Part shown: positions 42,804-53,488 of the stretch, piece after piece
How positions within the stretch are numbered: the first letter of the stretch is position 1
Layout of the letters: every line of letters starts with the position of its first letter
Assembly: GCA_002786205.1 (NCBI GenBank)
Contig: PEQM01000004.1
Span: forward strand, 1-64,000
Direction of reading: 5' to 3'
DNA from: Legionella sp.
GTDB lineage: Bacteria > Pseudomonadota > Gammaproteobacteria > Legionellales > Legionellaceae
DNA: 64,000 bases
Notes under the pieces: model-generated
Seen by the model: the letters and a program-made list of their open reading frames with translations, nothing else
The model's database searches: none
What the model was told of the DNA's origin: nothing
Translations under genes and position numbers: made by a program

Positions 42804-43385
42804 ATGGCTACATTTTTCGTCATACTGCTTGTGGTGTTGGTAGGGCTGCTATTCTGGGCTATAGGTATTTACAATGTATTAATTCAGCTGATTGAAGCCA
42901 TTAACAATAATAAAAAGCAGATTGATATCCAGCTGGATAGACGCTACAAAGTCTTTGAGTCCTTAATTGAGTCAGTAAAAAAATACATGGATTATGAAAA
43001 AACTACCTTAAAAGAAGTGGTCGCTTTACGTAATCAAGCTCAAGCTGCCAAAGAATCGGGTGATGAAAAGGCTCGCATGCAAGCAGAAAATAAAATTTCT
43101 ACTATCGCAACAGGGCTTAATGTGGTCTTTGAAAATTATCCTGATTTAAAAGCCAATCAAAACGTACTGCAATTACAGGAAGAAATTGTCAACACAGAGA
43201 ATAAGCTGGCTTATTCCAAACAAGCGTATAATGACAGTATTGAACGCTATAATGCGAAAAAGAAATCTTTTTTTGAATCCATGATTGTTGCTTATTTCTC
43301 TCAAGCCTTGAATAAAGATTTTGTCTATTGGGGGCTTCCAGACGCGGCAATTTTGCAAAAAGAAGATTATAAAATAAGCTTATAA
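42804..43385 (+). CDS. LemA family protein
   Basis: YNVLIQLIEAINNNKKQIDIQLDRRYKVFESLIESVKKYM. Confidence 0.93.
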   Translation: MATFFVILLVVLVGLLFWAIGIYNVLIQLIEAINNNKKQIDIQLDRRYKVFESLIESVKKYMDYEKTTLKEVVALRNQAQAAKESGDEKARMQAENKISTIATGLNVVFENYPDLKANQNVLQLQEEIVNTENKLAYSKQAYNDSIERYNAKKKSFFESMIVAYFSQALNKDFVYWGLPDAAILQKEDYKISL

Positions 43386-43392
43386 GTCTATT

Positions 43393-44415
43393 ATGAGTAT
43401 AGAAAACTATCATGCGGAAGCTGCCGACTGGCGTGCACAACTGAAAAGAAATGAGCGTAACACAAGACGGGTGATTGCGCTCTTTTTATTTATTTATGTG
43501 GGGGTTGGTTTATTAGCTGATGTTTTGATCGTACAGACTACTTATCCTCATGCGCCTTTAGCGCGCGTTGTCACCGCCTTGTTGACCTTGCAGCTGGTGC
43601 CTTATGCTACTTTAATCATGGCCGTGCTTGCTGTATTGTCTTTATGGATAACGTATGCATTTTATGACCGTATTATGCTATTGGGTACAGAATACAGAGA
43701 AATCACGCCTGAATCAGCGCAGTCGGTAGTTGAAAAGCAGTTGTATCATGTGGTTGAAGAGATGAAAGTTGCTGCCGGGATGCCATTCATGCCGAAAGTA
43801 TTTTTAATAGAAGCCCATTATATGAATGCTTTTGCCAGTGGCTACAGTGAGCGTTCGGCCATGGTTGCTATTACGCGTGGTTTGATTGATAAATTAGACC
43901 GGGCGGAGTTGCAGGCAGTTATGGCACATGAGTTAAGTCATATTCGGCACCACGATATTAAATTGACTTTAATGGTGGCTGTATTGAGTAATATTTTACT
44001 GCTGGTCATTGATCTGTTGTTTTACTCGGTACTTTATCGTAAAGACAGGCGGGATGATAACCGTTTATTGATGGTTATTGTGATATTACGCTATGTCTTG
44101 CCTTTATTGACCGTGGTATTGACTTTATTTTTGAGTCGCACACGAGAGTATATGGCTGATGCGGGCTGCGTGGAGTTGATGCGTGACAATGAGCCGATGG
44201 CGCGCGCTTTATTAAAAATTAGCGCCGATCACCAACAACATGCCGAAGAGTATACTCATGCTTATGGAGCCACGGCTCATGAACAATTAAGACAGGCCTC
44301 TTATCTTTTTGATCCAAGCGGTATTGATCCGGTAAAATCATTCAATAGTCTTTGGTCAACCCATCCCTCCATTGAAGCCCGTTTGGCAGCTATTGGTTTT
44401 AGAAAAAAACCATAA
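43393..44415 (+). CDS. M48 family metalloprotease (HtpX-like)
   Basis: LQAVMAHELSHIRHHDIKL (HExxH); SRTREYMADAGCVEL; downstream of lemA. Confidence 0.93.
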   Translation: MSIENYHAEAADWRAQLKRNERNTRRVIALFLFIYVGVGLLADVLIVQTTYPHAPLARVVTALLTLQLVPYATLIMAVLAVLSLWITYAFYDRIMLLGTEYREITPESAQSVVEKQLYHVVEEMKVAAGMPFMPKVFLIEAHYMNAFASGYSERSAMVAITRGLIDKLDRAELQAVMAHELSHIRHHDIKLTLMVAVLSNILLLVIDLLFYSVLYRKDRRDDNRLLMVIVILRYVLPLLTVVLTLFLSRTREYMADAGCVELMRDNEPMARALLKISADHQQHAEEYTHAYGATAHEQLRQASYLFDPSGIDPVKSFNSLWSTHPSIEARLAAIGFRKKP

Positions 44416-44458
44416 AGCGTCCAGCAAAAGGCCGCGGCAGTAGTTTATTGAGAAAAGT

Positions 44459-45232
44459 CTATTCTCTTAAGCCGACGCCTTTTTTTAGTAAGATTAAATT
44501 CAACACGGTCAGCAACAGCAATAAGGTATAAATCATGGTCATAGCGAGGGACATGTTGACATCTTTTTGCCCTATCATGGCATATCGTAAGGCATTGGTC
44601 GTATGCAATATAGGGTTAAAATAAGATACTTTTTGCCAAAAGGAAGGCAGCATTTCAATGCTGTAAAAGACTCCGCCTAAATAAGTTAATGGCGTTAAGA
44701 CAAAGGTTGGGATGATGGTAATGTCATCGAAATTGCGTGCAATCATGGCATTAGTAAAGCCGGCAAGTGAAAAAACAGCAGAGACCAGCATGACGACCCA
44801 AAGCGTGAGTGGTAAATGGTCGAAAGTTAAGGTTAAGAAAAAGTTGGCAACCAAAAAAACTAAAATAGCAACAATGACCCCTCGTGCCACCCCGCCAAAA
44901 ACATAACCTAATAAAATCAGGCTGTAATGCATGGGGCTAATTAACATTTCCTCTATATTTTTTTGAAAGCGAGCACTAAAAAGAGAAGAGGAGACATTGC
45001 CATAGGAATTCACTACCACCGCCATCATGACAAGACCTGGTGCAATAAACAGGGTGTAATTAAAGCCGTGGATAGTGCCAATTCGAGGGCCTATTAATTG
45101 ACCAAAAATTAAAAAATAAAGGGTGGTGCTGATAACCGGAGGCAAAAATACCTGGCTGGCAATGCGGAGCATGCGCAGAAGCTCGCGACGTATTAGCGTA
45201 TAAAGGGCTATAATCTGTTGTCTAGTGGCCAT
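44459..45232 (-). CDS. ABC-2 type transporter permease
   Basis: ABC-2 permease-like topology; GNVSSSLFSARFQKNIEEMLISPM; LGGVFYSIEMLPSFWQ. Confidence 0.92.
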   Translation of the reverse strand: MATRQQIIALYTLIRRELLRMLRIASQVFLPPVISTTLYFLIFGQLIGPRIGTIHGFNYTLFIAPGLVMMAVVVNSYGNVSSSLFSARFQKNIEEMLISPMHYSLILLGYVFGGVARGVIVAILVFLVANFFLTLTFDHLPLTLWVVMLVSAVFSLAGFTNAMIARNFDDITIIPTFVLTPLTYLGGVFYSIEMLPSFWQKVSYFNPILHTTNALRYAMIGQKDVNMSLAMTMIYTLLLLLTVLNLILLKKGVGLRE

Positions 45233-46139
45233 TTTTGATGAGATCCATAAAAAGTTCTTCTAATCGATTGGTTTTATTTCGCATACTTTGTACCTGGATG
45301 CCTTCTTGACTTAAGCAGTTGAATACCGTGTTTAATGTGGTTTCACGGTTTATTTTTAGTTCCAGTGTTTGGGCGTCAATAAGATGGGCAGTGAAGCCTT
45401 CTTGTGCTTTAGGGGCCTTTTCTATGGGATGTTCGATGTTAAAAATAAACGTTTGATAATGTAAACTGCTCAGCAAAGCACGCATGGAAGAATGAGTGAC
45501 AATAGTACCTTTATCAATAATAGCAATGTTTTTGCATAATTGTTCTGCTTCTTCTAAATAGTGAGTGGTTAAAATAATGGTAGTGCCTTGCTGATTGGTT
45601 TGTGTCAAGAAGTCCCACATACTACGACGAATTTCGATGTCTACTCCGGCAGTAGGCTCATCAAGGATTAAGACCTTGGGTTGATGAACGAGCGCTCGTG
45701 CTATCATCAGTCGGCGTTTCATTCCTCCAGACAAATGGCGCACGATAGCATGTTTTTTCTCCCCCAAACCTAATTGTTCCAGCAGCTGATGGGCACGCGC
45801 CTTGGCTATCGTAAGAGGAACACCATAATATCCTGCTTGACTTAGTAAAATTTGTTCACAGGTTTCAAAAATACTGAGATTGATTTCCTGAGGCACCAAG
45901 CCAAGACATGACTTGGCTTGAGTGGTCTGCGTATCCAAATCATAGCCATTAATTTTAATCTGCCCAGCTGTTTTTTTAACTAAAGTAGTTATCAAGCCTA
46001 TGGTGGTCGATTTTCCTGCACCGTTGGCGCCAAGCAAAGCAAAAAAATCACCTTGCCTGACTTTTAAGTCAATGCCTTTGACGGCTTCAAGGCCGTTAGC
46101 ATAAGTTTTTGATACTTGTTCTAGCTCTAACGCATACAT
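45222..46139 (-). CDS. ABC transporter ATP-binding protein
   Basis: LLGANGAGKSTTIGL Walker A; HLSGGMKRRLMIARALVHQPKVLILDEPTAGVD. Confidence 0.95.
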   Translation of the reverse strand: MYALELEQVSKTYANGLEAVKGIDLKVRQGDFFALLGANGAGKSTTIGLITTLVKKTAGQIKINGYDLDTQTTQAKSCLGLVPQEINLSIFETCEQILLSQAGYYGVPLTIAKARAHQLLEQLGLGEKKHAIVRHLSGGMKRRLMIARALVHQPKVLILDEPTAGVDIEIRRSMWDFLTQTNQQGTTIILTTHYLEEAEQLCKNIAIIDKGTIVTHSSMRALLSSLHYQTFIFNIEHPIEKAPKAQEGFTAHLIDAQTLELKINRETTLNTVFNCLSQEGIQVQSMRNKTNRLEELFMDLIKNGH

Positions 46140-46299
46140 AATGAATACAATAAAAGAAAGATGGGCTATCACTATAACCCACATACTGCAGCAGATCTAT
46201 GTCATCTGCCTTTTTTCCCAATGCACTCAATAGAGTGAGAGCATACAGGCTTTGTCTGCACCTCCGCGTTTTATGGACAGACCGCCTTGCCTCGGATTG

Positions 46300-46809
46300 T
46301 TAATGGTTACCAGGCTGCTGAATTAGTCTATTGGTCCAAGCGATGGCCAGGGCAGAAACAATGAGCGTGATATGAATAACCACCTGCCACATGACCGAAT
46401 CATTACTGAGTTTTGTTGGGTCAATAAAAGTACGCAGTAAGTGAATGGAGGAAATACCAATTAAAGACAATGCCAATTTGACTTTCATGGTTCCTGCATC
46501 CAAATGATCCAGCCATTCAGGTGTATCAGGATGGGCATTTAAATCCAGATGAGAGACAAAGGTTTCATACCCACCCAGGACCACCATAATGAGCAGGTTG
46601 GCAATCATGACCACATCAATCAGATCAAGAACGCCTAGCATGATATGAACATCATCTACGCCATTGAGATGAATAATCAGGGTGAATAATTCTCGGATAA
46701 ACCGATAGACATAGGCTGCCAGAATTAAGATAAGGCCAATGTACATGGGCAATTGCAACCATCGGCCCATAAAAATAAGAGTGCTGATGCTTTTTTTTAC
46801 ACGATTCAT
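46300..46809 (-). CDS. UPF0114/YqhA family membrane protein (TIGR00645-like)
   Basis: FMGRWLQLPMYIGLIL; LIDVVMIANLLIMVVLGGYETFVS. Confidence 0.88.
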   Translation of the reverse strand: MNRVKKSISTLIFMGRWLQLPMYIGLILILAAYVYRFIRELFTLIIHLNGVDDVHIMLGVLDLIDVVMIANLLIMVVLGGYETFVSHLDLNAHPDTPEWLDHLDAGTMKVKLALSLIGISSIHLLRTFIDPTKLSNDSVMWQVVIHITLIVSALAIAWTNRLIQQPGNH

Positions 46810-46856
46810 GTTTTGCTCAATGATTCAATAATAAGCGCATCATACTCTTTTTGTTT

Positions 46857-48398
46857 TTATTTGTTAAGGTGGCGATTGGTGAGCAGTGGCGTATCCTCTT
46901 GATTCTTTTCTTTGGCCTTGCTGTTCTCACTCCAAAAAAAGTATTGTTCATACAGTTGGATAATAGCGTCTTTTTCCTTCTGCTGTCCTTGCCCTGCAGG
47001 GGGTGGCTCGGCCGCAGTTTGGCTAACAGACGGTTTCGTTATGCTAGTATGCTGGCATAAAAAACTGCAGTATGCGCTATGATTAGGTGTGGATAAGAGG
47101 GCATACAGACCGCCTAAGAGACCGGATGTAATAATGGATCGGGTTAAAAAACGAAAAGGATGATAGTAAATGTCTTGTGCCAAATCATTCCACCCTTGCA
47201 AAGTAAAAACAGTCTGGGCAAGGCATGTCATCGCCACTTTGGGTTTACAGGTAAGCTGAGTCAGGCCTTTTGAGGCATCCTCTATGCCGTTGCGTATTTC
47301 CATCGGTATGGAGTGAGGATAACTCAGATCAGCGGCCATGCGATGAGCTAAGGTCATCAGAGCGCGTAACCGTAAAAGATGAGAGAAGCGTGGGTTTAGT
47401 CTTTGCTGTTCTTCAGGAAGAAAAGAGTAGTCCATTTGTTGCCATTCGGCCTCGATAACCAGGGGCGCTTGCTGATGATAGTAACGGTGTAAGCTGTCAA
47501 GTGGACGACTCCATGGTTTACCTTCAGGCAATGGTTTGCTTGGCGTCGGGATGCGTTTAATGCATTCAGCCAACAAGGATAGACCGGGTTTGGTGCTGCG
47601 AGCCAGGCATTGATATAAGTGAATTCCGCCTTGTTCATAAAAGCCCTCAACCAGTTGTTGCATGATGCGGTCAATATGCTGCGCGTCATAACGTTTTTTG
47701 ATCTGATGGTAATTTAAGGGAGTATAAGACAGTTCTGGTCTTGGTGAGCGCCTATTTTGAGAAAAATGCTTGGGGAGGTGGTCTACCAGAGCATTCCATT
47801 GACCGCGGTGCTCATTCATACAATCATAGTAGTCTTCGATGGATAAGTCTTTTAGTTTCTCTTGATACAGACGATGCAAGGTGGTTTCTGCCAACATTTC
47901 GGCTGTTTCAAGGGCTGTATGGGGATAATGTAACCGGTCACTAACTGTTTGATTCAGTTGCAATTGAACTTGCATTATTTTTAATTGTAACGAATGAACC
48001 CGAATGAATTGATCAATTTCTTGGTCTGTGTACTGCTTTTGCTGGTTTTTTTGCTGTGAGGGGATCAGGTTGATGAGAGCAAAGCCAGAGAGCATGCCAA
48101 TAGCGCCATATAAAAAAACCTTGGCAGGAAAAGCAAATTCATTGGCAATGTTTGCTAGTTCATTGAGTGAACGAGCGGAATTAACCAATTGATTTACTGT
48201 TCTTGCCGGATCTGTTTGCTGGAGCTCAGACAATATTTGCTCGAAGGCGAGCATGGAATTGAAATCAAGATGTTCTATAACCGCTTTGATTTCATCAGTG
48301 GCTTTTTGTAACCCCAGCAGTATTTGAGGGGGCATTTGGTGTTGTAAAAAAAAGGCAATTCTTTTTAAAGTATTATTTATTTCGGGATGTTCAATCAT
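46857..48398 (-). CDS. Hypothetical membrane-associated protein (513 aa)
   Basis: Intact ORF with hydrophobic segments; charged, Glu-containing C-terminus. Confidence 0.8.
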   Translation of the reverse strand: MIEHPEINNTLKRIAFFLQHQMPPQILLGLQKATDEIKAVIEHLDFNSMLAFEQILSELQQTDPARTVNQLVNSARSLNELANIANEFAFPAKVFLYGAIGMLSGFALINLIPSQQKNQQKQYTDQEIDQFIRVHSLQLKIMQVQLQLNQTVSDRLHYPHTALETAEMLAETTLHRLYQEKLKDLSIEDYYDCMNEHRGQWNALVDHLPKHFSQNRRSPRPELSYTPLNYHQIKKRYDAQHIDRIMQQLVEGFYEQGGIHLYQCLARSTKPGLSLLAECIKRIPTPSKPLPEGKPWSRPLDSLHRYYHQQAPLVIEAEWQQMDYSFLPEEQQRLNPRFSHLLRLRALMTLAHRMAADLSYPHSIPMEIRNGIEDASKGLTQLTCKPKVAMTCLAQTVFTLQGWNDLAQDIYYHPFRFLTRSIITSGLLGGLYALLSTPNHSAYCSFLCQHTSITKPSVSQTAAEPPPAGQGQQKEKDAIIQLYEQYFFWSENSKAKEKNQEDTPLLTNRHLNK

Positions 48399-48475
48399 AT
48401 CAAAGTGCCCTAATTAAGGGCACAGTATACTTTTTTTATTGTATTTGTCAATGTAGTCGGCTTCATTGAACTGTA

Positions 48476-51004
48476 TTAAGCGCTCTGTTTTTTATATCGT
48501 TTAAAGGCATTGCGACCGCATTCCTTCACCTGGTACAGTGCTTCATCAGCATTTTTAAGAAGTAGATCAAGATGATCGCCATCCAGCGGATACAAGCTAA
48601 TGCCTATACTGATAGTAATTTTGAACTGAATCTCCTTGATGGTGATGGGTTTGGTAAGGCTGTTATTGATTTTTTCGGCAAGGTGGAGCGAATCCTCAGG
48701 AGCCGACAGGTCGTTGGCAATCACGACAAATTCATCACCACCTAAACGAACGAGTATGTCATTGGCACGAGTACAAGATTTAAGGCATGAAGCGAGCTCT
48801 ATCAATAACAAATCCCCCATGTCATGACCATAGGCATCATTGATTTTTTTAAAATAATCCAGGTCAATAAACATCAAGGCAAGCAAGGTATGGTGGCGAG
48901 TTGCTGTTTGTAATAGGTGAGCGAAAACAGATTCTAAATACTCACGATTGGCAAGGCCAGTTAATGAATCATGATACACTCTGTAGATTAATTCTTGTTC
49001 AATTTTTTTCTGATGATTAATATCTTGTATTTGTGCAATAAAAAAAAGCGGGTTGTTTTGATGGTTGCGAACTAAAGAAGCACTGAGCAATATCCAAATA
49101 ATGCTTTTGTCTTTTTTAATATATCGTTTTTCCATTTGGTAACTGTTAATTTCACCGGAGAGCAATTTATCGACGTTACTTAAATCAGTTTGTAAATCAT
49201 CAACGTGAGTAATATGTTGGAAAGTTACTTTTAGTAATTCTTCTTCACTAAAACCGACAATTTCGCATAAGGCTTTATTGACTTTAGTAAACTGACCATC
49301 TAAAGACACTAAAGCCATGCCGATGGCTGCATACTCCATCGTGGAGCGAAAAAGCGTTTCACTGACTTTAAGTGCTTCTTCTATTTTTCTTTTATATGTA
49401 ATATCTCGCATGACCACAGTTAAATAAACAGAGCTTTGTTGCTGGTCTCTATATAACGTAATGGTTTGTAAGACAGGGATTTCATCGCCATTAAGATGAT
49501 TAATTAGAATAGAATCGCCAGACCAGAAACCTTTTTTTAGCACCAAAGGAAGAATGTCATCTTGCATGGTTTGAATGAGTCTATAGGGGTACATGTCTGC
49601 AATGGTAATAGAGCGTAATTTTTCATCAGCAGGATAACCCAGCATCTCTTTTGCTTTTTGATTACAATAAAGCAGCTTGCCCTCTTTATTGATCATGCCA
49701 ATGAAATCAGAAGACTCATTAATCGAGTTAAGAAGTCTTGCATGTTCAAGCTCTAGTTGTCGCATGGGTTCTTTGTTTTTGATAAAAACAGCAAAGCCTT
49801 TTTGCGTGTCGATGCCACTGTTAACCATTTCAATAACCAGATGAGTCCAAATACAGGAATGGTCTTTTTTTTGTAACCAGACGTTTTGTTCAAAGGTATT
49901 TTCTTTTTTTGCTGTATTTAAAATCTGAAGCGGGATGTTGTCTGTTTGTTCTTCTTTAATAAAAAGCAAGGAATAGGATTTGCCAAGAATTTGATGCAGG
50001 GAGTAACCCAGCATTTTTTGTGCGCCATGGTTCCATGTTTCTATCTGGCCTTGCAAGTTTATCCAAAAAATAGCATAGTTTTCTACTTGATTAATGATTT
50101 GTTGTTGTCGTTCCATGACCGAAAGTGCCGCTTTTTTTTCTGCTAATACGCTATTTTTGGCGGTAGATTGATGGGCATGATAGAGCATCATGCCTATCAG
50201 AAGAGAAAAAATTCCCCCAGCAATGAGCTCTAATACATTAAAAGAGCTATCGAGTTGTAAAGGTATGGTTTTAGGCTGTTCTGTTACAGCCAGCATTTGT
50301 TCCAGATGAATGTGTTGACGCCAGATTATAAAAACTAATATCAGCAAGATGGCGGTCAGAAGCGTAGAAAGCCAAATAATGCGGTGTTCAGTTTTTTTAA
50401 AATTACATCCCCATTGGTTGATACAGACAGCAAGACTAAAAAGAATAAAACCTGCAGCGGATAGCGCTGAGCCGGGAGTTAATTGATTGGTAGAATAAAT
50501 CTTGTTTATCCCACTGAGATAAAGGATCAATAGCACGCTACCTATCGCTAAAATAAGCAAGGATAATAACGGATGGTAATAGTAGTTGGCAGGTTGAATG
50601 TTGGTGCGCTGTTGTAACAACAGCATCGCAATCAGAAAAAGACCGCAGGCAGTTATAAAGGGCATGCGTTCAAGGAGGGTATGATGAAAAGGCAGGGAAG
50701 AGATGAAAAAAAAATTATCTGTCGCCAAATCAATGTGAAATACATATTGCAAGAGGGTCAGTATGCTAATAATCCCAATGAAGAGACCGCTTAGGGAGGT
50801 GATGATTTTTTTTTGCTGAAACTGGGCCAATAGCCCTATACCCGCAATCAGAAAACAAAGTGCTGTATTAAATGACATGGGCATGAAATCAAAATGGGGT
50901 GCTAATAAAAAAGCAACAGGACTAAACCAGCTGATAATGACCATCAATCCGATTAAAAAAACAAAGATGCCTAACCATTGAGCAACTGTTTTGTAGGTAG
51001 TCAT
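48476..51004 (-). CDS. Multi-TM, multi-PAS diguanylate cyclase
   Basis: N-terminal TM region; several PAS-like segments; YHDSLTGLANREYLE and RLGGDEFVVIA (GGDEF). Confidence 0.93.
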   Translation of the reverse strand: MTTYKTVAQWLGIFVFLIGLMVIISWFSPVAFLLAPHFDFMPMSFNTALCFLIAGIGLLAQFQQKKIITSLSGLFIGIISILTLLQYVFHIDLATDNFFFISSLPFHHTLLERMPFITACGLFLIAMLLLQQRTNIQPANYYYHPLLSLLILAIGSVLLILYLSGINKIYSTNQLTPGSALSAAGFILFSLAVCINQWGCNFKKTEHRIIWLSTLLTAILLILVFIIWRQHIHLEQMLAVTEQPKTIPLQLDSSFNVLELIAGGIFSLLIGMMLYHAHQSTAKNSVLAEKKAALSVMERQQQIINQVENYAIFWINLQGQIETWNHGAQKMLGYSLHQILGKSYSLLFIKEEQTDNIPLQILNTAKKENTFEQNVWLQKKDHSCIWTHLVIEMVNSGIDTQKGFAVFIKNKEPMRQLELEHARLLNSINESSDFIGMINKEGKLLYCNQKAKEMLGYPADEKLRSITIADMYPYRLIQTMQDDILPLVLKKGFWSGDSILINHLNGDEIPVLQTITLYRDQQQSSVYLTVVMRDITYKRKIEEALKVSETLFRSTMEYAAIGMALVSLDGQFTKVNKALCEIVGFSEEELLKVTFQHITHVDDLQTDLSNVDKLLSGEINSYQMEKRYIKKDKSIIWILLSASLVRNHQNNPLFFIAQIQDINHQKKIEQELIYRVYHDSLTGLANREYLESVFAHLLQTATRHHTLLALMFIDLDYFKKINDAYGHDMGDLLLIELASCLKSCTRANDILVRLGGDEFVVIANDLSAPEDSLHLAEKINNSLTKPITIKEIQFKITISIGISLYPLDGDHLDLLLKNADEALYQVKECGRNAFKRYKKQSA

Positions 51005-51319
51005 ACAGCTGTATCCTTAAACAGAGGTAGTAAGTAATCATTTCAACAGCGTAGATGGATTTTTTTTACCGGTCAAATAGTGCAGCGAAGGCATTAAAAA
51101 AACCATATATTAATAAGTGTAGGACTATTTCAACACTATGTTGCAAAAAAACACAGTCAATGGTTGTGAAGAAGTACAATAGCCATGGTGTCAGAGGATG
51201 TCGTACAGGTGACGCATCAACAAGCTATTGATTACGAATGAAAGGACTTCACTCTTAAGTCTAAATAAGCCTATACTTTGGAAATAACATTTATTTCAAC
51301 CACGCATAAGGAGAGGTGA

Positions 51320-52081
51320 GTGAAATTGCAATTTTTAGGATCAGGTGCTGCTTTTACTCATATGCCTGAAAATTTTCAATCCAATATGTTATTGCAAGCT
51401 GCCAATGGTAATAATTTATTGATTGATTGTGGTTCTGATGCCAGGCATTCATTGGATACAGTTGGACTAACCTCAAAAGACATTGATGGCGTGTATGTCA
51501 GTCATCTGCATGCAGATCATGTCGGTGGTCTGGAATGGTTGGCATTTACTACCTATTTTGATATGCCTAAGAAAAGACCGAAATTATTCATTCACCCAGA
51601 TCTCCTGGAGCGTTTGTGGTGTAATGTACTTTCTGGTGGTTTGCAGTCTTTAGAAGGAGCCAAGTCGGCTGATTTGAACGATTTTTTTGAAATCATCCCT
51701 TGTGAGGGTGGTCGTTTTATTTGGGAAGGCGTTACTTTTCAATTAATTCAGACCAAACATGTTTTTAATGGTCCTGCATTAGCGCCCAGTTATGGTCTGT
51801 ATTTTACTACACCGCAGAGCAATATTTTCATTACTACAGATACTCAATTCATGCCGAAGGAATTTCAATTCTACTTTGAAGAGGCGACGTTAATTTTTCA
51901 TGATTGTGATACTGGCGTGCATAAAAATCCTGTCCATACTCATTTTTCTGAGTTGCTGACTTTACCCAAGGCCATCAGACAGAAAATATGGCTTTATCAT
52001 TATCAAAGTAAAAATGGCATCAATCCGGTTGAGGATGATTTTTTAGGTTTTGTTGAGAGAGGCCAAACCTTTCAAGTATAA
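51320..52081 (+). CDS. Metallo-beta-lactamase-fold hydrolase
   Basis: LIDCGSDARHSL; YVSHLHADHVGGLEW (HxHxDH); GTG start after GGAGAGG. Confidence 0.88.
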   Translation: MKLQFLGSGAAFTHMPENFQSNMLLQAANGNNLLIDCGSDARHSLDTVGLTSKDIDGVYVSHLHADHVGGLEWLAFTTYFDMPKKRPKLFIHPDLLERLWCNVLSGGLQSLEGAKSADLNDFFEIIPCEGGRFIWEGVTFQLIQTKHVFNGPALAPSYGLYFTTPQSNIFITTDTQFMPKEFQFYFEEATLIFHDCDTGVHKNPVHTHFSELLTLPKAIRQKIWLYHYQSKNGINPVEDDFLGFVERGQTFQV

Positions 52082-52088
52082 TAATAAG

Positions 52089-52733
52089 CTAGCTAAAAAC
52101 AGAAGTGGCCGGGCGCGTTTTTAGCCAGCCAGTAATGCTATAACGTGTTTGTGTTGTGCGCTCTACTTCATGTGGCAATGTGCTATCGAAACAAACAAAA
52201 CGATTTCCTAAAGGCTGAATGGCTTGTAATTCAGTGTCATTTTTTGAATACAGGTTCAGTTTACCGCCATAAGAGACATCCCATGTCGGATTTAAATAAT
52301 AGACACATGAAATTTTTCTGGTTTTGGTTGTGTGAAATTGATCAATGTGTTTTTTATAAAAAGCGCCAGGAGAGTAAACAGCAAAATGAAGCTCGTGCTC
52401 TTGGAGGCCTAAGAATAAGTTTTGATTAAGCGATTTCATTAGTGCTGCTATTTGCTGTAAATAGCGGCATACTGCGTCGTTATTGGGTAATTCATCAAGC
52501 CAATAAATATGGTCTTTGCGGATGCTTTGATTTTGTTGAGTTTGTGATTTTTGTCCAATCTTAGCTGGATAAAAAGCCTCTTGCTGGGCTAATTGTGTTG
52601 CTAAAACATACAGTTCTTGATAGGTGGATTGATCTAAAAAATCATCGATAAGATGGTAGCCTTGAGTACATAAGTCATCGAAGAGTTTTACAGATTCAAA
52701 CACAGCCATTCTCTTGAGAAACAAAAGATGCAT
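52089..52733 (-). CDS. 2OG-Fe(II) oxygenase
   Basis: YKKHIDQFHTTKTRKISCVYYLNPTWDVSYGGKL; LPHEVERTTQTRYSITGWLK. Confidence 0.88.
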   Translation of the reverse strand: MHLLFLKRMAVFESVKLFDDLCTQGYHLIDDFLDQSTYQELYVLATQLAQQEAFYPAKIGQKSQTQQNQSIRKDHIYWLDELPNNDAVCRYLQQIAALMKSLNQNLFLGLQEHELHFAVYSPGAFYKKHIDQFHTTKTRKISCVYYLNPTWDVSYGGKLNLYSKNDTELQAIQPLGNRFVCFDSTLPHEVERTTQTRYSITGWLKTRPATSVFS

Positions 52734-52793
52734 TGTACTGGATTAACCACCGTTCGCAAAGTTTAAGGCGCAGATGTTTGGCCATTTGCTGTT

Positions 52794-53486
52794 TTACCTT
52801 CTGGCTTTTTTTCCTTCCAGAACATAATGCGCCTTGCGCCATTGAGGTAAGAAACGCTCCATCAATTGATAAAAGCGGTGATTATGAGAAGGTTCTAAAA
52901 GATGGATTAATTCATGCACCACGACATATTCCAAACAGCAAACAGGTTTTTTAATTAGATTCAGATTGAGCCAGATGCGGTGAGTTTTTATATTACAAGA
53001 TCCCCACCGTGTTTTCATTTTTTTTATTCCCCATTGCTTGACCTGAACGCCAATAACAGCAGACCAATACTCGATTAAATGGGCTAGCAAGGGACTCATT
53101 TCTGCTTTATACCAGTTATCTAGTTGCGAAATTAGTTTGTCATTGGTGGTTTTGGGGGGTACGGTACAATAGATGAAGCCATTATCCGCGTGTATTTTAA
53201 TGGTTTTGGCCTGTTCTGTGATCAGGAGATAATGCGGTTCACCCTTAAAAGGCAACATACAGCCTGATTGTAGTGGCGTTAAGAGAGCAGCGCCTTCTTT
53301 TCTTAATCGTTGATGGTGAAAGCTAATCCAGCTGCTTTTTTCTTTAATGAAATGGTGAATACCCTCAAGAGAACAGTGTAAGGGGGCGCTAATGCTGACT
53401 TCCCCGTAAGGATTAATGCGCAAATGCATGCGTTTAATGGCTTTTCTTGTCACTTGAATGGCAATATCATGCAGTAAAATGACCAT
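52794..53486 (-). CDS. YgjP-like/M48 (SprT-like) metal-dependent hydrolase
   Basis: KTRWGSCNIKTHRIWLNLNLIKKPVCCLEYVVVHELIHLLEPSHNHRFY. Confidence 0.92.
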   Translation of the reverse strand: MVILLHDIAIQVTRKAIKRMHLRINPYGEVSISAPLHCSLEGIHHFIKEKSSWISFHHQRLRKEGAALLTPLQSGCMLPFKGEPHYLLITEQAKTIKIHADNGFIYCTVPPKTTNDKLISQLDNWYKAEMSPLLAHLIEYWSAVIGVQVKQWGIKKMKTRWGSCNIKTHRIWLNLNLIKKPVCCLEYVVVHELIHLLEPSHNHRFYQLMERFLPQWRKAHYVLEGKKARR

Positions 53487-53488
53487 AA

